Positions 20,781-33,359 of a stretch of 64,000 nucleotides of DNA are shown here, piece by piece; position 1 is the first letter of the stretch; each line of letters starts with the position of its first letter. The translations under genes were made by a program, and so were the position numbers. The notes under the pieces are model-generated. The model was given only the letters and a program-made list of their open reading frames with translations, was not told the DNA's origin and did not search any database. Origin of the DNA: Muricea muricata (Eukaryota > Cnidaria > Anthozoa > Malacalcyonacea > Plexauridae). The stretch spans positions 67,564,354 to 67,628,353 of the forward strand of contig OY979717.1 of the NCBI GenBank assembly GCA_963855995.1. Direction: 5' to 3'.

Positions 20781-23092
20781 TCCAATTATACAAGGGCTGT
20801 AAGCCTGATGGTATAATTGGGGTTATATGAGTGAACGAAGGGAGAAATATATGAGAAAACAAGCGGTATGGCTTACCTATTTGTGCTTCGGATCACCTTT
20901 TAACACCTTGGTACCCCTAAAGGAAACAAAATATCCGCAACGGCACCCCCCTGAAGGGTGCTGTCCCATGAACCTCTAGTGGCTATTTAACTCGAAGCGT
21001 GCTCGCCATCCTGGGAGGGTATACGGGTAGGGAATCATATATTTCTCCCTTCGTTCACTCATATAACCCCAATTACACCATCAGGCTTACAGCCCTTGTA
21101 TAATTGGAATTATATTTCATGAACTCCGGTCGAAATATATGAGAAAACAAGCGGTAGATTTTAACACCACAATGAATACGCGAAGGGAGAAAATATTTAA
21201 TGTCTTCCCAAATCGACTGATGACGTTACATTCGATGGTAACAATAACAATAGCAATAACAATAAAAAGCAAATAATAATTATGGTTTTGAAAGAACTGC
21301 ATGTCCAAAACTTGTGGAGAATACTGGTCTATAATAGAACCGTTGAAAGGTTGACGAATTAGACCAATCGGCCATGTTCAAAATCTCTTGTAAAGGCACG
21401 AAAGCATTAGCCGCTGCTGACGTATGTAGCTGCTCCTCTGACAGAATGTGTCTTGAAGATAGATGTGTCTATCCTCGCGTCTTTCAAAATCGAACGAATC
21501 CAACGAGCAACCGTTGCAGTGGTCACTGCCCGATGAGGTTTAATATGTGAGATAAAGAGGATGTTTGCCTTTGCCGAAAATTTTGATATTTGCCATTTTT
21601 TGGAATGGTGCTGGAATTATTTGAAGAGGTCGTTACATACCTAGAATCTCGTGACCCGTAGGTCGTTTTGCTCTTGTCGAGCTTAGGTGCTAAATATTTA
21701 GCAAGACCACGGGATAATTCTGTCTCTTTAGACGCAATTGACGAAAAATCATCGCCAAAGAGCCACTTCTTGGCATTTGGAAGTAGCTGGGTAGCCAAAT
21801 CAATTTTAGATTTATTAATCGAGGCAAGAATTTTCTTGCGCCGTAATGTAGATAACTGAGTGTTGGCAGACCCCAGAAGACAGAGTGTTTGCTGCAAAAT
21901 TAATTTGAGGTTTTGAGGCTGAAGGGCAACCCCCTGTTCGAGCTGATCATACAATGTGCATAATGGGCCGGTAGCGTTAAGCATAACGCGTTGAATGCCA
22001 GCTAATTCCCTGTCGCGCTCTTGAATGAACTTTTTGTTCGAAGCAGCGACATTTTGGAGCATTGAAGGGTCAAAGACAGGAGATACAAGAGCATCCACTG
22101 AAGGAACTGCTTGTTCCTCCAGTATATCGCAAACTTGGTCAAATGTCAATTTTCTGCGGAAATGTTTTTCCAGAAAATTTTTAAACTCCTCTGTCGGGGT
22201 CCAAGAGCTGTCCGTAATTTCAGGGTCGTATAAACCAGACGAAGTACCAATAATCTTATCTTGTGGTTCCTGGCAAGCTTCTGCTTGAGCTGTAGTTACT
22301 GGCGTTACAGGCTGATTAGCCAAATTTGGTGGTTGAAAAGCCAAATCTGGTGGCTGAATAGCCGAAATTGGTGGCTGAATAGCCGAAATTGGTGGCTGGA
22401 TAGCCGAAATTGTTGGCTGAGTAGCCGATTTCTGCAGCTGGGAGGCGACGTCTAGAGGTTGTAAACCTGATGACCCCGTTTGAACCGGATCTGAGCCGTC
22501 GAGATCGTATCCCGCCTCAACTGACAACATGTCGCCATCCCGTTCGGCGATCCCGAGACTTCGATCCTCTTGGCGGATTTCTGAAACGTTTTAAGGCGTC
22601 TGGCGGTTTTCTAAACTGGAAATTCTCTTATTACACGAGTTTATCTCGTATTTTAAATCCTGTAACGTACTCAACATCGTACTGAGCATCTCCTGACTGT
22701 TGTCATTACGACTGGAAGATTTTTGTTTTTTCGAGCTCGAGTGTTGACGTGAGGAATCGCGCGAACGAGATCTTTTTCGATGACGATTGCTTGACATTAC
22801 TTGTAAAATGTACAAAGAAATCCCGTAAATCACTAAAAATGTATAAATAACCTAGAAGGCCTAAAAAACAACAAAATTACTTCTACAAAAGCACTTATCT
22901 GTTAGTGAGCGAAGCACAAGGTAAAAAAGCCACTGGAGGTTCATGGGACAGCAACCTTTAGGGGGGTGCCGTTCCAGGTATTTTGTTTCCTTTGGGGTAC
23001 CCGAGTGTTAAAAGGTGATCCGAAGCACAAATAGGTAAGCCATACCGCTTGTTTTCTTATATATTTCGACCGGAGTTCATGAAATATAACTG
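20781..23092 (-). mobile_element. DIRS-like element remnant with nested inverted repeats
   Basis: Three inverted pairs are visible. (a) 21105-21153 with 23043-23092, sharing TTCATGAACTCCGGTCGAAA and ACAAGCGGTA. (b) 20858-20985 with 22925-23056, sharing TATGGCTTACCTATTTGTGC, GGATCACCTTTTAACAC and GGTTCATGGGACAGC. (c) 20781-20857 with 21035-21108, sharing ACAAGGGCTGTAAGCCTGAT. Terminal inverted repeats plus an inner complementary block, with a gag-like ORF and no LTRs, fit the DIRS layout. RT and tyrosine recombinase are missing, so it would be internally deleted. The DIRS assignment is inference; the repeats are directly visible. Confidence 0.6.
21523..22833 (-). pseudogene. Gag-like ORF of the DIRS-like element, one stop
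   Basis: A single minus-strand frame of 436 codons, broken only by a TAA at 22593-22591. The likelier start is the second Met (22797). It encodes a basic, serine-rich start (SSNRHRKRSRSRD), a coiled segment (TMLSTLQDLKYEINSCNKR), four or more repeats of ISAIQPP, then a helical core (LTFDQVCDILEEQ, TLCLLGSANTQLSTLRRKKI, KWLFGDDF) and a Ser/Arg tail. The LLGSAN...LRRKKIL block recalls the ORF1/Gag of DIRS elements, from memory of that family. There are no zinc knuckles. The nonsense codon and absent Pol make it inactive. Confidence 0.55.
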
Positions 23093-23460
23093 AATATTTA
23101 GTGTTTAATAATTCTTGATCTAAATTTGACTTATCCACCGTTTAAGCCGAACGGCGTATTGCGAATTTCGCTGATGTTAACAAAAAATCCGAGCAATTTT
23201 CATTGAATTTCTAAATCTTATTCATATTTCTTTTCACTTAGGCGTCAAGAAAAAATTCTGAATATAAATTATGACAAACACTCAAAAAAGATGTCAACAT
23301 GGCGAAGCTTAGGCATTGTTCCTTTGGTCAAATTCAGGTTGTTCCTAGCAGACAAGGTGCCTTTGACATCTAGACAAGTTTTTATGAATACGTAAACACC
23401 CAGACAAGTTTTTATGAAGCAAAAATACAATACAACGGAAACTCCGAAAATTGACAACAT

Positions 23461-23512
23461 GATAGACTTTTATTTCTACGTTTCGACTAATCTGTAGTCA
23501 TCATGAGGAATA
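23461..23512 (-). ncRNA. Degenerate hammerhead ribozyme motif (Penelope-type)
   Basis: The minus strand reads CTCATGATGACTACAGATTA then GTCGAAACGTAG. A type I hammerhead needs CUGAUGA, stem II and GAAA. Here stem II is GACTA-CAGAT-TAGTC and CGAAAC is intact, but the first box is CTCATGA, a single G-to-C change at a core base, so it should not self-cleave. Such minimal hammerheads with this wording are known in the pLTRs of Penelope-like elements. No Penelope ORF was found here. Confidence 0.5.
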
Positions 23513-23515
23513 AAA

Positions 23516-25857
23516 TGATGATCTTATTTATTACATACTACAGAATATATACCTACAGTGAAAAAACATGATATGTTAGTTAAATATTAAAAGTTCTTTT
23601 GAGGACAAGAGCTCTTTTAAAGACAAAACTCCTGAGTGCTAAATTTTGCGTGTTATGCTCGCGTTTCACGTTCCCTCTCTATCGAAAACTTAGCTTTGAA
23701 TAACTTCCAAATCTTACACTTAACTAAATCTGTCAATAACGATATCCTTGCTTTCCTCAAACCTTTACTATTACACACCTCAAACCTAAACTATCCACAC
23801 CTTAACACAGAACTGAACTATATTTATCAAATCGCTACCAAAGAGATAAATATTACGTATTAGCAAAAGTAACGTGAAATACTAACAAGCAATCATTAAG
23901 TATTATTATATGGCTTTGAAGAATCCTGCATTTTGATTGGTCGACGTGCGGTTCGTAAAAACCCGTATTCGAACCGGGCTTTTCCCAGTGTTTTTAATCA
24001 CACTTTTTACTGCTTACAATATACTTATTAATGAAACAGTGGCGCAGCCAACCCGACAATTTAGTCCCGCTATGCCAATTTAAAGTTATGTATTCAAGTT
24101 ATCATTATTCATTTCTTTAGAAATTGATTGTTTTCGCAGTCAATGAACATGAAAATATTTGCATAGCGGGACTAAATCGTCGGGCTGGCTACGCTACTGT
24201 ATGAGATTAATGTCTTTCTGATATGTTTGAAAACTTTATTTGCATCTAAAATATAGAGTTTTGTCATGTTCAACATTTTGTATACGAATTAACGAAACCA
24301 CGATCGACATTATTTAAATGCAAAAATGCCACACTAACTCTGAAGATGACTGCGAGCCATATAATAAACAGTTTATTGACCTAGCTTGTTCGGTCTGTAC
24401 CGTGAAATATCGGACTTCGGTAGAGACCTCACGCTCGGTCAATAATCTCTTTAATTAATATGTTAAAAATTTTACATGAGGGAATTTCCCAAATATTAGA
24501 TGGGGATTTTTTTGCAAAGCGCAGAGTCATTATATTTTCAAGTAATTTAAAAACCATTTTACTACGAAATATAATAACATACTATGTCGTGTAGTACTAC
24601 ATATTTGTCAGTTTGCTACCAATTATGCAAAGAGGAAAGTAGCAAAAATAACGTAAACAGTCGATGATTCGTCGAACAAGGCAGATTTGAGGAATTGTTT
24701 CATCAATGTTATAGTGACTGTTGTATAAAAATCAGCCGATGTTGAGAGACAATATTGAGAGACAATATAAACAATATATCTATATATAGACTATAAAGCA
24801 AAGACAACCAACCTTTTTTATCATTTCTTTTGTTGTTATTGATTTATCACCGGCCTTCATCTCCAAACTTTGAAAGCAGTTATATTTATCTGTCTGTTTA
24901 CTCTGACTCATGGACAACATCGATATTCTCTGACTCATGGGAAAAAATGTGCTGAATCGCTAAAAATTATTTCCTGTGCAATTTCCTGTACGCAATTGTA
25001 GTCATTTGCATGGACATGGTACAAATAGCGCAATATCCAAATCATTACTCCGCCTGCCGCAGGCGAGGCGGAGTTTTAAATTCCCCGTTTCTGTTTTTTT
25101 TTTATTTTTTTCATATTTTTATTTTTTTCGGTGTCAGAAGTTGGCGCAGCGCTCATGGGTGATACCGTTGAGCACAAGCCGCGTGAGCTGACCTAAACAC
25201 GGCGTTTAAACTCAATTTCTAGCGGAATATGTCAACAAAACACGCATTTTAACATATATGCTAGAACATCTAAACCGCAAGAAGGTTTTACGTACAAACA
25301 TGTTTATGCAAAATGTTTTTAAAACGACAAATTCCACCGCGAAAATTTACCGAGGAGCGATGTAGCGGGGTGAAGTTTTGAGAGCGTGTTTCCGTCATTT
25401 TCTGTTGTGGTTCCACTTTTAAGAAATTTAGAAATTTCTACACAAGAATCAAACCCAAGTTCTACTGAAATATCTATATACAAAACACAATTTTTAACAT
25501 GTAATAGTGAACAAAAAGGGACAGGAAGGTTCTTTATCAAAACATTGCTCCAGAAATGTTTTAAAACGGCAAATTTTGATAGACTCCATCATTCCATGAT
25601 CAAGGAGTAATAATAATACATAATAATAATAATACATAGTCTTTTAAGAGGAATCCTATATCACATTGATGTAGTTTTCAATAAGGTCCTCTATTTAAGA
25701 TAATTATATTAATATAAAAGTTCATAAAATAATTGTACTTTATCAATAATGTCCTAAAAACAAATTCCCTAATATCATTCGAATATATACATAATCTAAA
25801 ATTCATTACACTAAAATAACAATATAAAACTAAAATATATATACAGAGAGAGAGTCA
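23516..25857. other. Non-coding stretch with a small inverted repeat
   Basis: Apart from the repeat at 24038-24200, I see no gene. A small GC hairpin (CCGCCTGCCGCAGGCGAGGCGG) is at about 25050-25072; AAT repeats at 25605-25640 and an AG run near 25845 precede the LINE end. Confidence 0.45.
24038..24200. mobile_element. Short hAT-like MITE
   Basis: CAGTGGCGCAGCCAACCCGA and ACAATTTAGTCCCGCTATGC on the left match the right end GCATAGCGGGACTAAATCGT, CGGGCTGGCTACGCTACTG in inverse orientation. CAGTGGCG ends are hAT-like. A matching 8-bp target duplication is not visible. Confidence 0.6.
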
Positions 25858-26925
25858 CTAATTATCACTCAGAAACTTTTTAAGTTGCCTTTTAAATATA
25901 AAAATTGGCATTGGCCTTTTAAGGTCATCAGGAAGAGAGGCCCAATCTCGTAGAGCTCTAAACCATGTTACTCGTTTTCCCCAATCGGTTCTTACGTTAG
26001 GAAGAGGTGACAAATTTCCGTTTCTTATGTTGTATCCATGGAGCGTTGTCAAGGGAGTTCTGAATGTATCAAAATGTTCTGGAATATTTCCTTTGATTGC
26101 GTTATGAACATCAACGCATCGATGACCAAAGCGTCTTCTCGTCAGCGGAATCCATTTCAGCACCGCGATGGCCTCATCAGAGGACAATTTAGAATCCACG
26201 ATTTTCTTTGCAAAATGGTTTTGGAATCTTTGTAAATGTGCCATTTCTGATTTCATTCCAGGTTGGTCTCCCCAAACGGTATCTGCGTAGTCCAGATGTG
26301 GAAGCACAAGGCCGTTATAGTATGCTAAACGTACGTTTTTGTCCAAAAGATGTAGAATGCGATTAAATACTGACAACCGATAGCCAAGCTTTTGTGATAG
26401 ATTGCTAATGTGCGACTTCCAGCTCCACTTCTCATCTAACATTATTCCCAAATATTTAAATTCAGGGACCCGACTTACTGGTTCACCGTCCAATTTAAAC
26501 TCGAAGTTCTGAAATGTCGATAACATTGTTCTACTTCCGGCCAGTATCATTTTGGTTTTCTTAGCATTTAAACTCAATCGATTGGCAGTATACCAGTCAC
26601 ACATCAATTTGAAATCAAGCACAAAAGCGTCTTGAAGACTGTCAGGTGTAGATGCAGCATGAATTAGAACGGCATCATCAGCACACAAGATCATACGACA
26701 TTTCTTAACACATGTCGGGCCCCAGGATGCTCCCTTGTGGAACACCAAGGTCAATTTGACGGGTTTCTGATAATTCGCCATTAATACACACACAATGTCG
26801 TCTGTCTACTAGGTATGACAGAATTTTATGGTTTATAGAGTCAAATGCTTTGGATATATCAACAAATAATAGGCCGGTTAGTTCTTTCTTATCCATAGCT
26901 TCAAGCACCCAGTTATTCAACTGTC
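25858..26925 (-). pseudogene. LINE RT, C-terminal half (split by insertion)
   Basis: 3' half of a CR1/L2-like LINE ORF2. From its upstream end: GLLFVDISKAFDSINHKI (RT motif A), VPQGSILGP (motif B), then CADDAVLIHA (the YADD box with Y to C), LSLNAKKTKMILAG, KYLGIMLDEKWSWKSHI and a C-terminal region to the stop at 25858. Two stretches are deleted: between NHKIL and SYLVDRR, and between ILGP and the CADD box, where the frame also changes. The 5' half is at 33573-35092; the two were one ORF before the foldback insertion. Confidence 0.85.
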
Positions 26926-28829
26926 CTATTGTATGGGCGGCCGTTACCACCAAAAATACAGCGCATGTAAAATGAATCGTCATAAAGTGAAATGACTCAT
27001 AAAAATGACAATTGATTCGATATGTTTTGAAATGACTTAACGTAAGTTGGTGATATCATTGGACTAGATCAGAAATGACCCGTCTTTATGTGAAATGAAT
27101 CATTAAATTGCGTAGTAAATCAACATGTGCCGAGCTAATTCGTGCAAACCAAGAGGATTGGTTTAACACGTTGTGCAATGACTTAATAAGTTATAGAGAA
27201 ATGATTCGTTCAGATCTGAAACGAATTATTCCGTGTTGAAACCATTGAATGTGTTCCGCAACGGTGCAATATAATATGAAATGGCTTAACTGAACTTGAT
27301 ATCATTGGCAAAACATGAAATCATTTAATCGAACTCGATATGATTCAGCTAAACGTGAAATGATTCGACCACATTCAATGCGACGTAATCTGAAACAACA
27401 AGACGTGAAGTGAATCATCATGATGTGAGTGAATCGATAAGATGTCTCCGCTTCATGTTAGCAATTTCCTTTTAATAAACATAACAGAAAAAAAACTTCA
27501 GCGGGAGTAAATTTGCATATATTATCATATGTAAAGTAAAGCGCGAGAAATGCAAAACCTTCGCTGCCCTCGACTTGAGTCGTTCACACACAACACGCGC
27601 TTAACTTTTTGTTCACAAAATAATCAAAATTAAAGGTATGTATGTTTTAACTGTTTATTCAGCGTTTAATCTATGAACTCCCAATTTAAGCGCACTCATT
27701 CAAGTTATTTATTTATGAAATAATATAAAATTCGAAGGAAAATATCAAAGCATGAACATTTGAAACACATTCCAAAGTTCAACATTCCAAAGCTCAAATG
27801 AGCACATTCTATTGAAATTATAAACCAAAGGGTTGTAAAGCATTTTTGATGGCTAAAAGTTGAGCCAGCACTGAGCTGGCTGAGTTGTATATACCTAGGG
27901 TCATTCTATTTACAGCCCACACCCCTCTATAGACAAGTTTAGAGTAAATTTTAACCGTTAAAAAAAGATTAAAGTTAACTTTTAGCCATCAAAAATGCTT
28001 TACAGCCCTTTGCTTTATAATTTCAATAGAATGTGCTCACTTGAACTTTGGAATGTGTTTCACACGTTCATGCTTTGATATTTTCCTTCTAATTTTATAT
28101 TATTTCATAAATAAATAACATGAATGAGTGCGCTTAAATTGGGAGTTCATAGATTAAACGCTGAATAAACAGTTAAAACATACATACCTTTAATTTTGAT
28201 TATTTTGTGAACAAAAAGTTAAGCGCGTGTTGTGTGTGAACGACTCAAGTCGAGGACAGCGAAGGTTTTGCATTTCTCGCGCTTTCTTTACATATGATAA
28301 TATATGCAAATTTACTCCCGCTGAAGTTTTTTTCTGTTATGTTTATTAAAAGAAAATTGCTAACATGAAGTGGAGACATCTTATCGATTCACTCACGTCA
28401 TGATGATTCACTTCACGTCTTGTCGTTTCAGATTACGTCGCATTGAATGTGGTCGAATCATTTCACGTTTAGCTGAATCATATCGAATTCGATTAAATGA
28501 TTTCATGTTTTGCCAAGTGATATCAAGTTTAGTTAAGCCATTTCATATTATATTGCACCGTTGCGGAACACATTCAATGGTTTCAATACGGAATAATTCG
28601 TTTCAGATCTGAACGAATCATTTCTCTATAACTTATTAAGTCATTGCACAACGTGTTAAACCAATCCTCTTGGTTTGCACGAATTAGCTCGGCACATGTT
28701 GATTTACTGCGCAATTTAATGATTCATTTCACATAAAGACAGGTCATTTCTGATCTAGTCCAATCATATCACCAACTTACGTCAAGTCATTTCAAAACAT
28801 ATCGAATCAGTTGTCATTTTTATGAGTCA

Positions 28830-28976
28830 TGTAATGTTGAGTTAATTAGTAACCCGAAAAGAGCGGGAAAGGGACACGTGCGAGAGGACGCATCCGGGGG
28901 GGGGGGGGGTTATGGATGTGTATAGGATAGTGATAGAGGGAGAGAAGTAAAATACAAGTGAAGATACGACATTACA
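28830..28976 (+). repeat. 5' LTR of the Gypsy element
   Basis: 147 bp, TGTAATGTTGAG...GATACGACATTACA. It is nearly identical to the 3' LTR; the visible differences are a longer G-run after GCATCC (~28896-28908), one extra T in the 3' LTR, and AAGTGAAG versus AAGCGAAG. This indicates a recent insertion. Confidence 0.93.
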
Positions 28977-29006
28977 TTGGCGACGAGGATAAAACACGTT
29001 GTTTTA

Positions 29007-31608
29007 ATGGCCACTAGTCTATTTCAAGCACCTTCCATTGCTCCATTTAACGTTGAAGACCCAAGTAACATCGCCGTTCGCTGGATCCGATGGACAAAAC
29101 GTCTCGAGACATATATTACTGCTACAGGGATCACTGATGATAAACAAAAGCGATCATTGCTACTATTCTGCGCTGGGGACGCTGTTCATGAAATATTCGA
29201 CAACTGACCATTTTTCGCCAAAGAAAAATAAAACCTTCGAAATATATAAATTTCGACAAACACAACAACTCGATGGCGAGAGCGTAGCTCAATTTTATAC
29301 TCGCCTCCGTCAGCTTGCTTCAACGTGTGAATTTACTGACCCCGATGGAGAAATTCGATCTCAAATAATTCAGCGATGTGCATCAACAAAGCTACGCGAG
29401 ACAGCCTTGCGCGATGACAGCATAACACTAGCCAAACTGCTGGAACACGCTCGCGCCCTAGAAAATTCTGCACAACAAGCCTTACAAATGGAAAAAACTT
29501 TAACCACTACGGAACAAAACCTAGCTGCTCTAAATGTAACCGAAGATGCCGTAAATTCACGGCAGTACTCGCGAAACGAATCGCGTTCACACAACAGCGA
29601 CCGGCCTGACAGCAACCGCCGTGATAGACGTCGTTCCTCATTTGAGACCAAACCACCCGACAACCGACATGCATTTCCGCGTCAAACCTACAGTGCATGT
29701 CGCCAAACCGACAACACATCCACCGCAAAGTGTTATAACTGTGGGAACTCGTGGCCTCATGTGAATGCTCCATGTCCAGCAAAAGGAAAACAATGTAAAA
29801 ATTGCAATCGGCCTGGACACTTTGCCAAGGTTTGTCGCTCGACTCGGCGCCGATCAAGTCCCCGTCGTCACGCGAGAAAACATGTCCGCAACGTCGACTA
29901 CCAACGTAGCCCTTCCACTTCGAGCTCTGAATCTGATGGCTATCTTTATTCCGTACAAAACGAACAAAGCAAACCTACAGAAACGCTAAAAATACATCGC
30001 GTGACCTTGCCCCAAGCGAAAATCAAAATAAACAATGTAAATTTCCCATTCATGATTGATACTGGTGCTTCCATCAACGTTATGGATGAAAATGCATTTT
30101 CCAAACTGCAAAGCCATACTGTGCGAAATAAAGTCAAGCTGAAACAACCAAAAACTAAGATCTATGCCTATGGCAGTACCACACCATTAAATGTTCTTGG
30201 CACATTTACAACAGTTGTCGAATCGCGTCGTCGAATAATTTTTGCTATGTTTTATGTTGTAAAAGCAGGCAATGGTTCTCTACTTAGCTGCAAAACTGCT
30301 CAAGAACTTGATCTAATTAGACTTAATGTGAGCTCAATCAACATGAAAGTCAACAAATTGCCTTTCAAAGCCCAGCCTACTCCACAGCACACTAAGTCTA
30401 CTTTGCCATCTAAAACGTACCTACCCAAATGTCTGAATACCACCACCTCTCCTAAAACCCATGATCTGGTGTCACGCTACCAACACCTCTTTCAGGGCGT
30501 TGGCAAGATGCGAGATGTTGAAATAACACTCCACATTGACCCCAACGTGCCCCCTGTTGTGCAACCAGAGAGACGAATTCCTTTCCACCTGCGGAACAAA
30601 GTTGCTGAAGAATTAAAACGACTTGAGGACAATGACATAATCGAAGATGCCACTGGCCCCACACCATGGGTGAGCCCAATTGTTGCCGCCCCGAAACCAA
30701 AAAATCCTAACGAGGTTCGCGTATGTGTCGATATGCGGCTTCCTAATCAGGCTATCCGTCGAGAACGTCACCCTTCACCTACGGTTGACGACATCATCCA
30801 CTCACTTAATGGTGCAAAGAAATTTAGTAAACTTGATCTGCGATCTGGATATCACCAACTAGTCCTGGCACCAGAATCTCGACCCATCACAACCTTTACC
30901 ACCCACAAAGGACTCAAACGATACAAGCGATTAAATTTTGGCACTTCCTCCGCTGCTGAAATATTCCAGCACACTATTCAGAAAGCTCTCGAAGGTATCG
31001 ATGGAATTTTGAACATCAGTGACGACATCATCATTTTTGGCAAAACGACAGCTGAACACGATACAGCCCTCGAGACAACTTTTCAACGCCTCAGCGAACG
31101 TGGTCTGACCTTAAATCCTGAAAAATGTGTATTTGATAAGGAGCATCTTGACTTCTTTGGATATACCTTTGGTCCAGCCGGCATGACACCTGACCCCAAG
31201 AAAGTTCAAGCTATAAAAGACGCTTCTCCACCATCCAATACAGCAGAACTGCGCAGCTTTCTTGGCACCGTTAATTACGTATCGCGTTTTATCCCCGACT
31301 TTTCCACCACTACAGCCCCACTTCGCGACCTTACTCGTCGTGGAGTCAAATGGCAATGGGCAAAGCACCACCAACATGCTTTTGACCAGTTAAAACGTTG
31401 TCTTACGAACAGTCCTACAATGGCATACTTTGATCCAGAAAAAGACACGGAGCTCATCGTCGACGCGAGTCCCGTTGGTCTGGGCGCCATTTTAACCCAA
31501 AAAACGTGCGACTCTGAAAAAAAAATAGTGGCATATGCCAGTCGTTCCCTATCCCCCGTCAAGCAGCGGTACTCGCAAACTGAGCGCGAGGCTTTGGCCT
31601 GCGTATAG
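29007..31608 (+). pseudogene. Gypsy gag-pol, first part (Gag, PR, RT, RNase H)
   Basis: Gag starts at ATG 29007. Its frame is lost near 29205, where a short stretch seems deleted; it resumes in the neighbouring frame (HFSPKKNKTFEIYKF). Two zinc knuckles are at 29731-29837 (CYNCG..., CKNCNRPGHFAKVC). Protease DTGAS is at about 30057. RT has FSKLDLRSGYHQLVL near 30825 and ISDD at 31018-31029. RNase H has VDASPVGLGAILTQK at 31459. The frame ends at TAG 31606-31608, where Trp is the likely ancestral codon; the same frame then continues. So there are two lesions: the gag frameshift and one nonsense codon. Confidence 0.9.
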
Positions 31609-33234
31609 GCGTGCGAACGATTTCATCTTTACGTATATGGAGCACCATTTACATTGATTACTGACCACAAACCACTAGTGCACATTTTCAACAACCCAAA
31701 GACTAAACCACCGGCTCGACTTGAACGCTGGAACCTTCGTCTCCAACCCTACAACTTTACAGTTCGTTACGAGCCTGGGAAAACGAATCCCGCTGACTAT
31801 ATATCGCGGCACCCACTCCAAGATCAACCGCTACGTGAACGCAACATTGCCGAGGAATATGTAGCCCTTCTCACAACCTCTGCCGTTCCAGTCGCAATGA
31901 CATTAGCTGAGATCCAAAATGCAACGTTAGCTGATTCAACTTTGCAAAAGCTCGCCGAACTCATTCGCTCACAACAATGGCACTCCGTCCTTAACAACGA
32001 TCTTCCTCCTTCCAATAGTGCCAAATCTATTGACCTACAAGATCTCAAAGCCTTCCACAAAATTCGTCATGAGTTGACTGTCACCACAAAAAATGACACC
32101 ATTCTTCGCGGATCTCGCATCGTCATGCCCGCCAGCCTGCGACACCGCGCCCTTCAGCTAGCCCATGAAGGACATCAAGGACTCATCAAAACAAAACAGT
32201 TGCTTCGTGAGAAAATATGGTTTCCGCGTATTGATCAACAAGCTGAGACAATGGTACAACACTGCCTTCCCTGCCAAGCTGCAAATCCTGAAAATAAGTT
32301 AGAGCCACTTAAAATGTCGTGTCTACCATCTGGTCCCTGGCGGCATGTTGCTGCCGATTTCTATGGACCTCTACCCACAGGACAAACCCTCATGGTTGTC
32401 ATTGATGAATACTCACGTTTTGTCGAAGTTGAAACTGTTTCCTCGACCGCAGCCACAGCTGTTATACCCAAACTGGACAAAATATTTGCCACACACGGTA
32501 TCCCGGAGTTGTTAAAGACCGACAATGGCCCACCATTTACCAGCTATTCCTTTAAAACCTTCGCCCGCGAACTAGGTTTTCAACATCGGAAAATCACACC
32601 ACTATGGCCAAAAGCTAATGCAGAAGCTGAACGCTTTATGCGCACTCTCGGCAAAGCTATTCGTACGGCACGAGCTCATCAAAAAGATTGGCAGAAAGAG
32701 CTTAACACTTTCTTGAGAAACTATCGGTCTACACCTCACTCAAGCACAGGAAAATCACCGGCTGAATTGCTGATGGGGCGCCAGATCAAAACCAAACTTC
32801 CTGAGGTACCGACCCTACACCACACACATCCCGCCACAGCCAAGAAAGATTCTGCTGCTAAACAGAAAATGAAATATTACGCTGACAAATACAGTCATTG
32901 CAAGTCACACAAGTTCTCTGTTGGCGACCTGGTTCTACCCAGACAACCGAAAGTGAATAAATTCTCTACACCATTCCAAGCAGAACCGTTTCGAATAACC
33001 GAAGTTAAGGGATCCATGATCACAGCGACATCTAAAGATCAGACCGTCACTCGAAATGCATCTCACTTTAAGCTTTTGCCTCCAGATATTGAAGTGTCAA
33101 TCCCCAGCCCGTCAAAAGAAAAGGAGAAGGGAAGCAGAAATGAACAGGATCTGAATGACCAAGCAACTACCACAGACAACCGTCGATATCCAGTCAGAAG
33201 TAGCAGAAACACAAAACCAAACTACAGACCATAA
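31609..33234 (+). CDS. Gypsy pol, second part (RNase H end, integrase)
   Basis: In the same frame as the first part, after the single TAG. RNase H closes with ITDHKPLVHIFNN (31657). The integrase has an HHCC zinc finger (about 32140-32290; H...H...CLPCQA) and a DDE core: Asp in ADFYGPL near 32353, Asp in TDNGPPF near 32518, and Glu in NAEAERFMRT near 32623. The C-terminal part has a GDLVLPRQPK block followed by a basic/acidic tail. The stop is TAA 33232-33234. The integrase itself looks intact, but it depends on readthrough of the upstream stop. Confidence 0.9.
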   Translation, partial: ACERFHLYVYGAPFTLITDHKPLVHIFNNPKTKPPARLERWNLRLQPYNFTVRYEPGKTNPADYISRHPLQDQPLRERNIAEEYVALLTTSAVPVAMTLAEIQNATLADSTLQKLAELIRSQQWHSVLNNDLPPSNSAKSIDLQDLKAFHKIRHELTVTTKNDTILRGSRIVMPASLRHRALQLAHEGHQGLIKTKQLLREKIWFPRIDQQAETMVQHCLPCQAANPENKLEPLKMSCLPSGPWRHVAADFYGPLPTGQTLMVVIDEYSRFVEVETVSSTAATAVIPKLDKIFATHGIPELLKTDNGPPFTSYSFKTFARELGFQHRKITPLWPKANAEAERFMRTLGKAIRTARAHQKDWQKELNTFLRNYRSTPHSSTGKSPAELLMGRQIKTKLPEVPTLHHTHPATAKKDSAAKQKMKYYADKYSHCKSHKFSVGDLVLPRQPKVNKFSTPFQAEPFRITEVKGSMITATSKDQTVTRNASHFKLLPPDIEVSIPSPSKEKEKGSRNEQDLNDQATTTDNRRYPVRSSRNTKPNYRP

Positions 33235-33359
33235 TCAACGAACTGCATACAAACTAAATGGTCAAATACTTGACACTGATCAAAATCAGTGTGTACATTC
33301 TAGCTTATTATTATTAAGTCCATTGGTTGATGTTCAAATTCGTTTAAGGATGAAAGGGA

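Noticed and set aside
23636..23863. 75-codon plus-strand frame next to the hammerhead motif as Penelope protein
   Set aside because: No GIY-YIG or RT wording, and it is on the opposite strand to the ribozyme motif.
28893..28912. Long G-run as a functional quadruplex
   Set aside because: It differs in length between the two LTRs and is most simply a slippage-prone homopolymer; no further evidence in the sequence.
31654..33234. Independent integrase gene starting at its first ATG
   Set aside because: It is in the same frame as the upstream pol and separated by one TAG, so it is the second half of one polyprotein.
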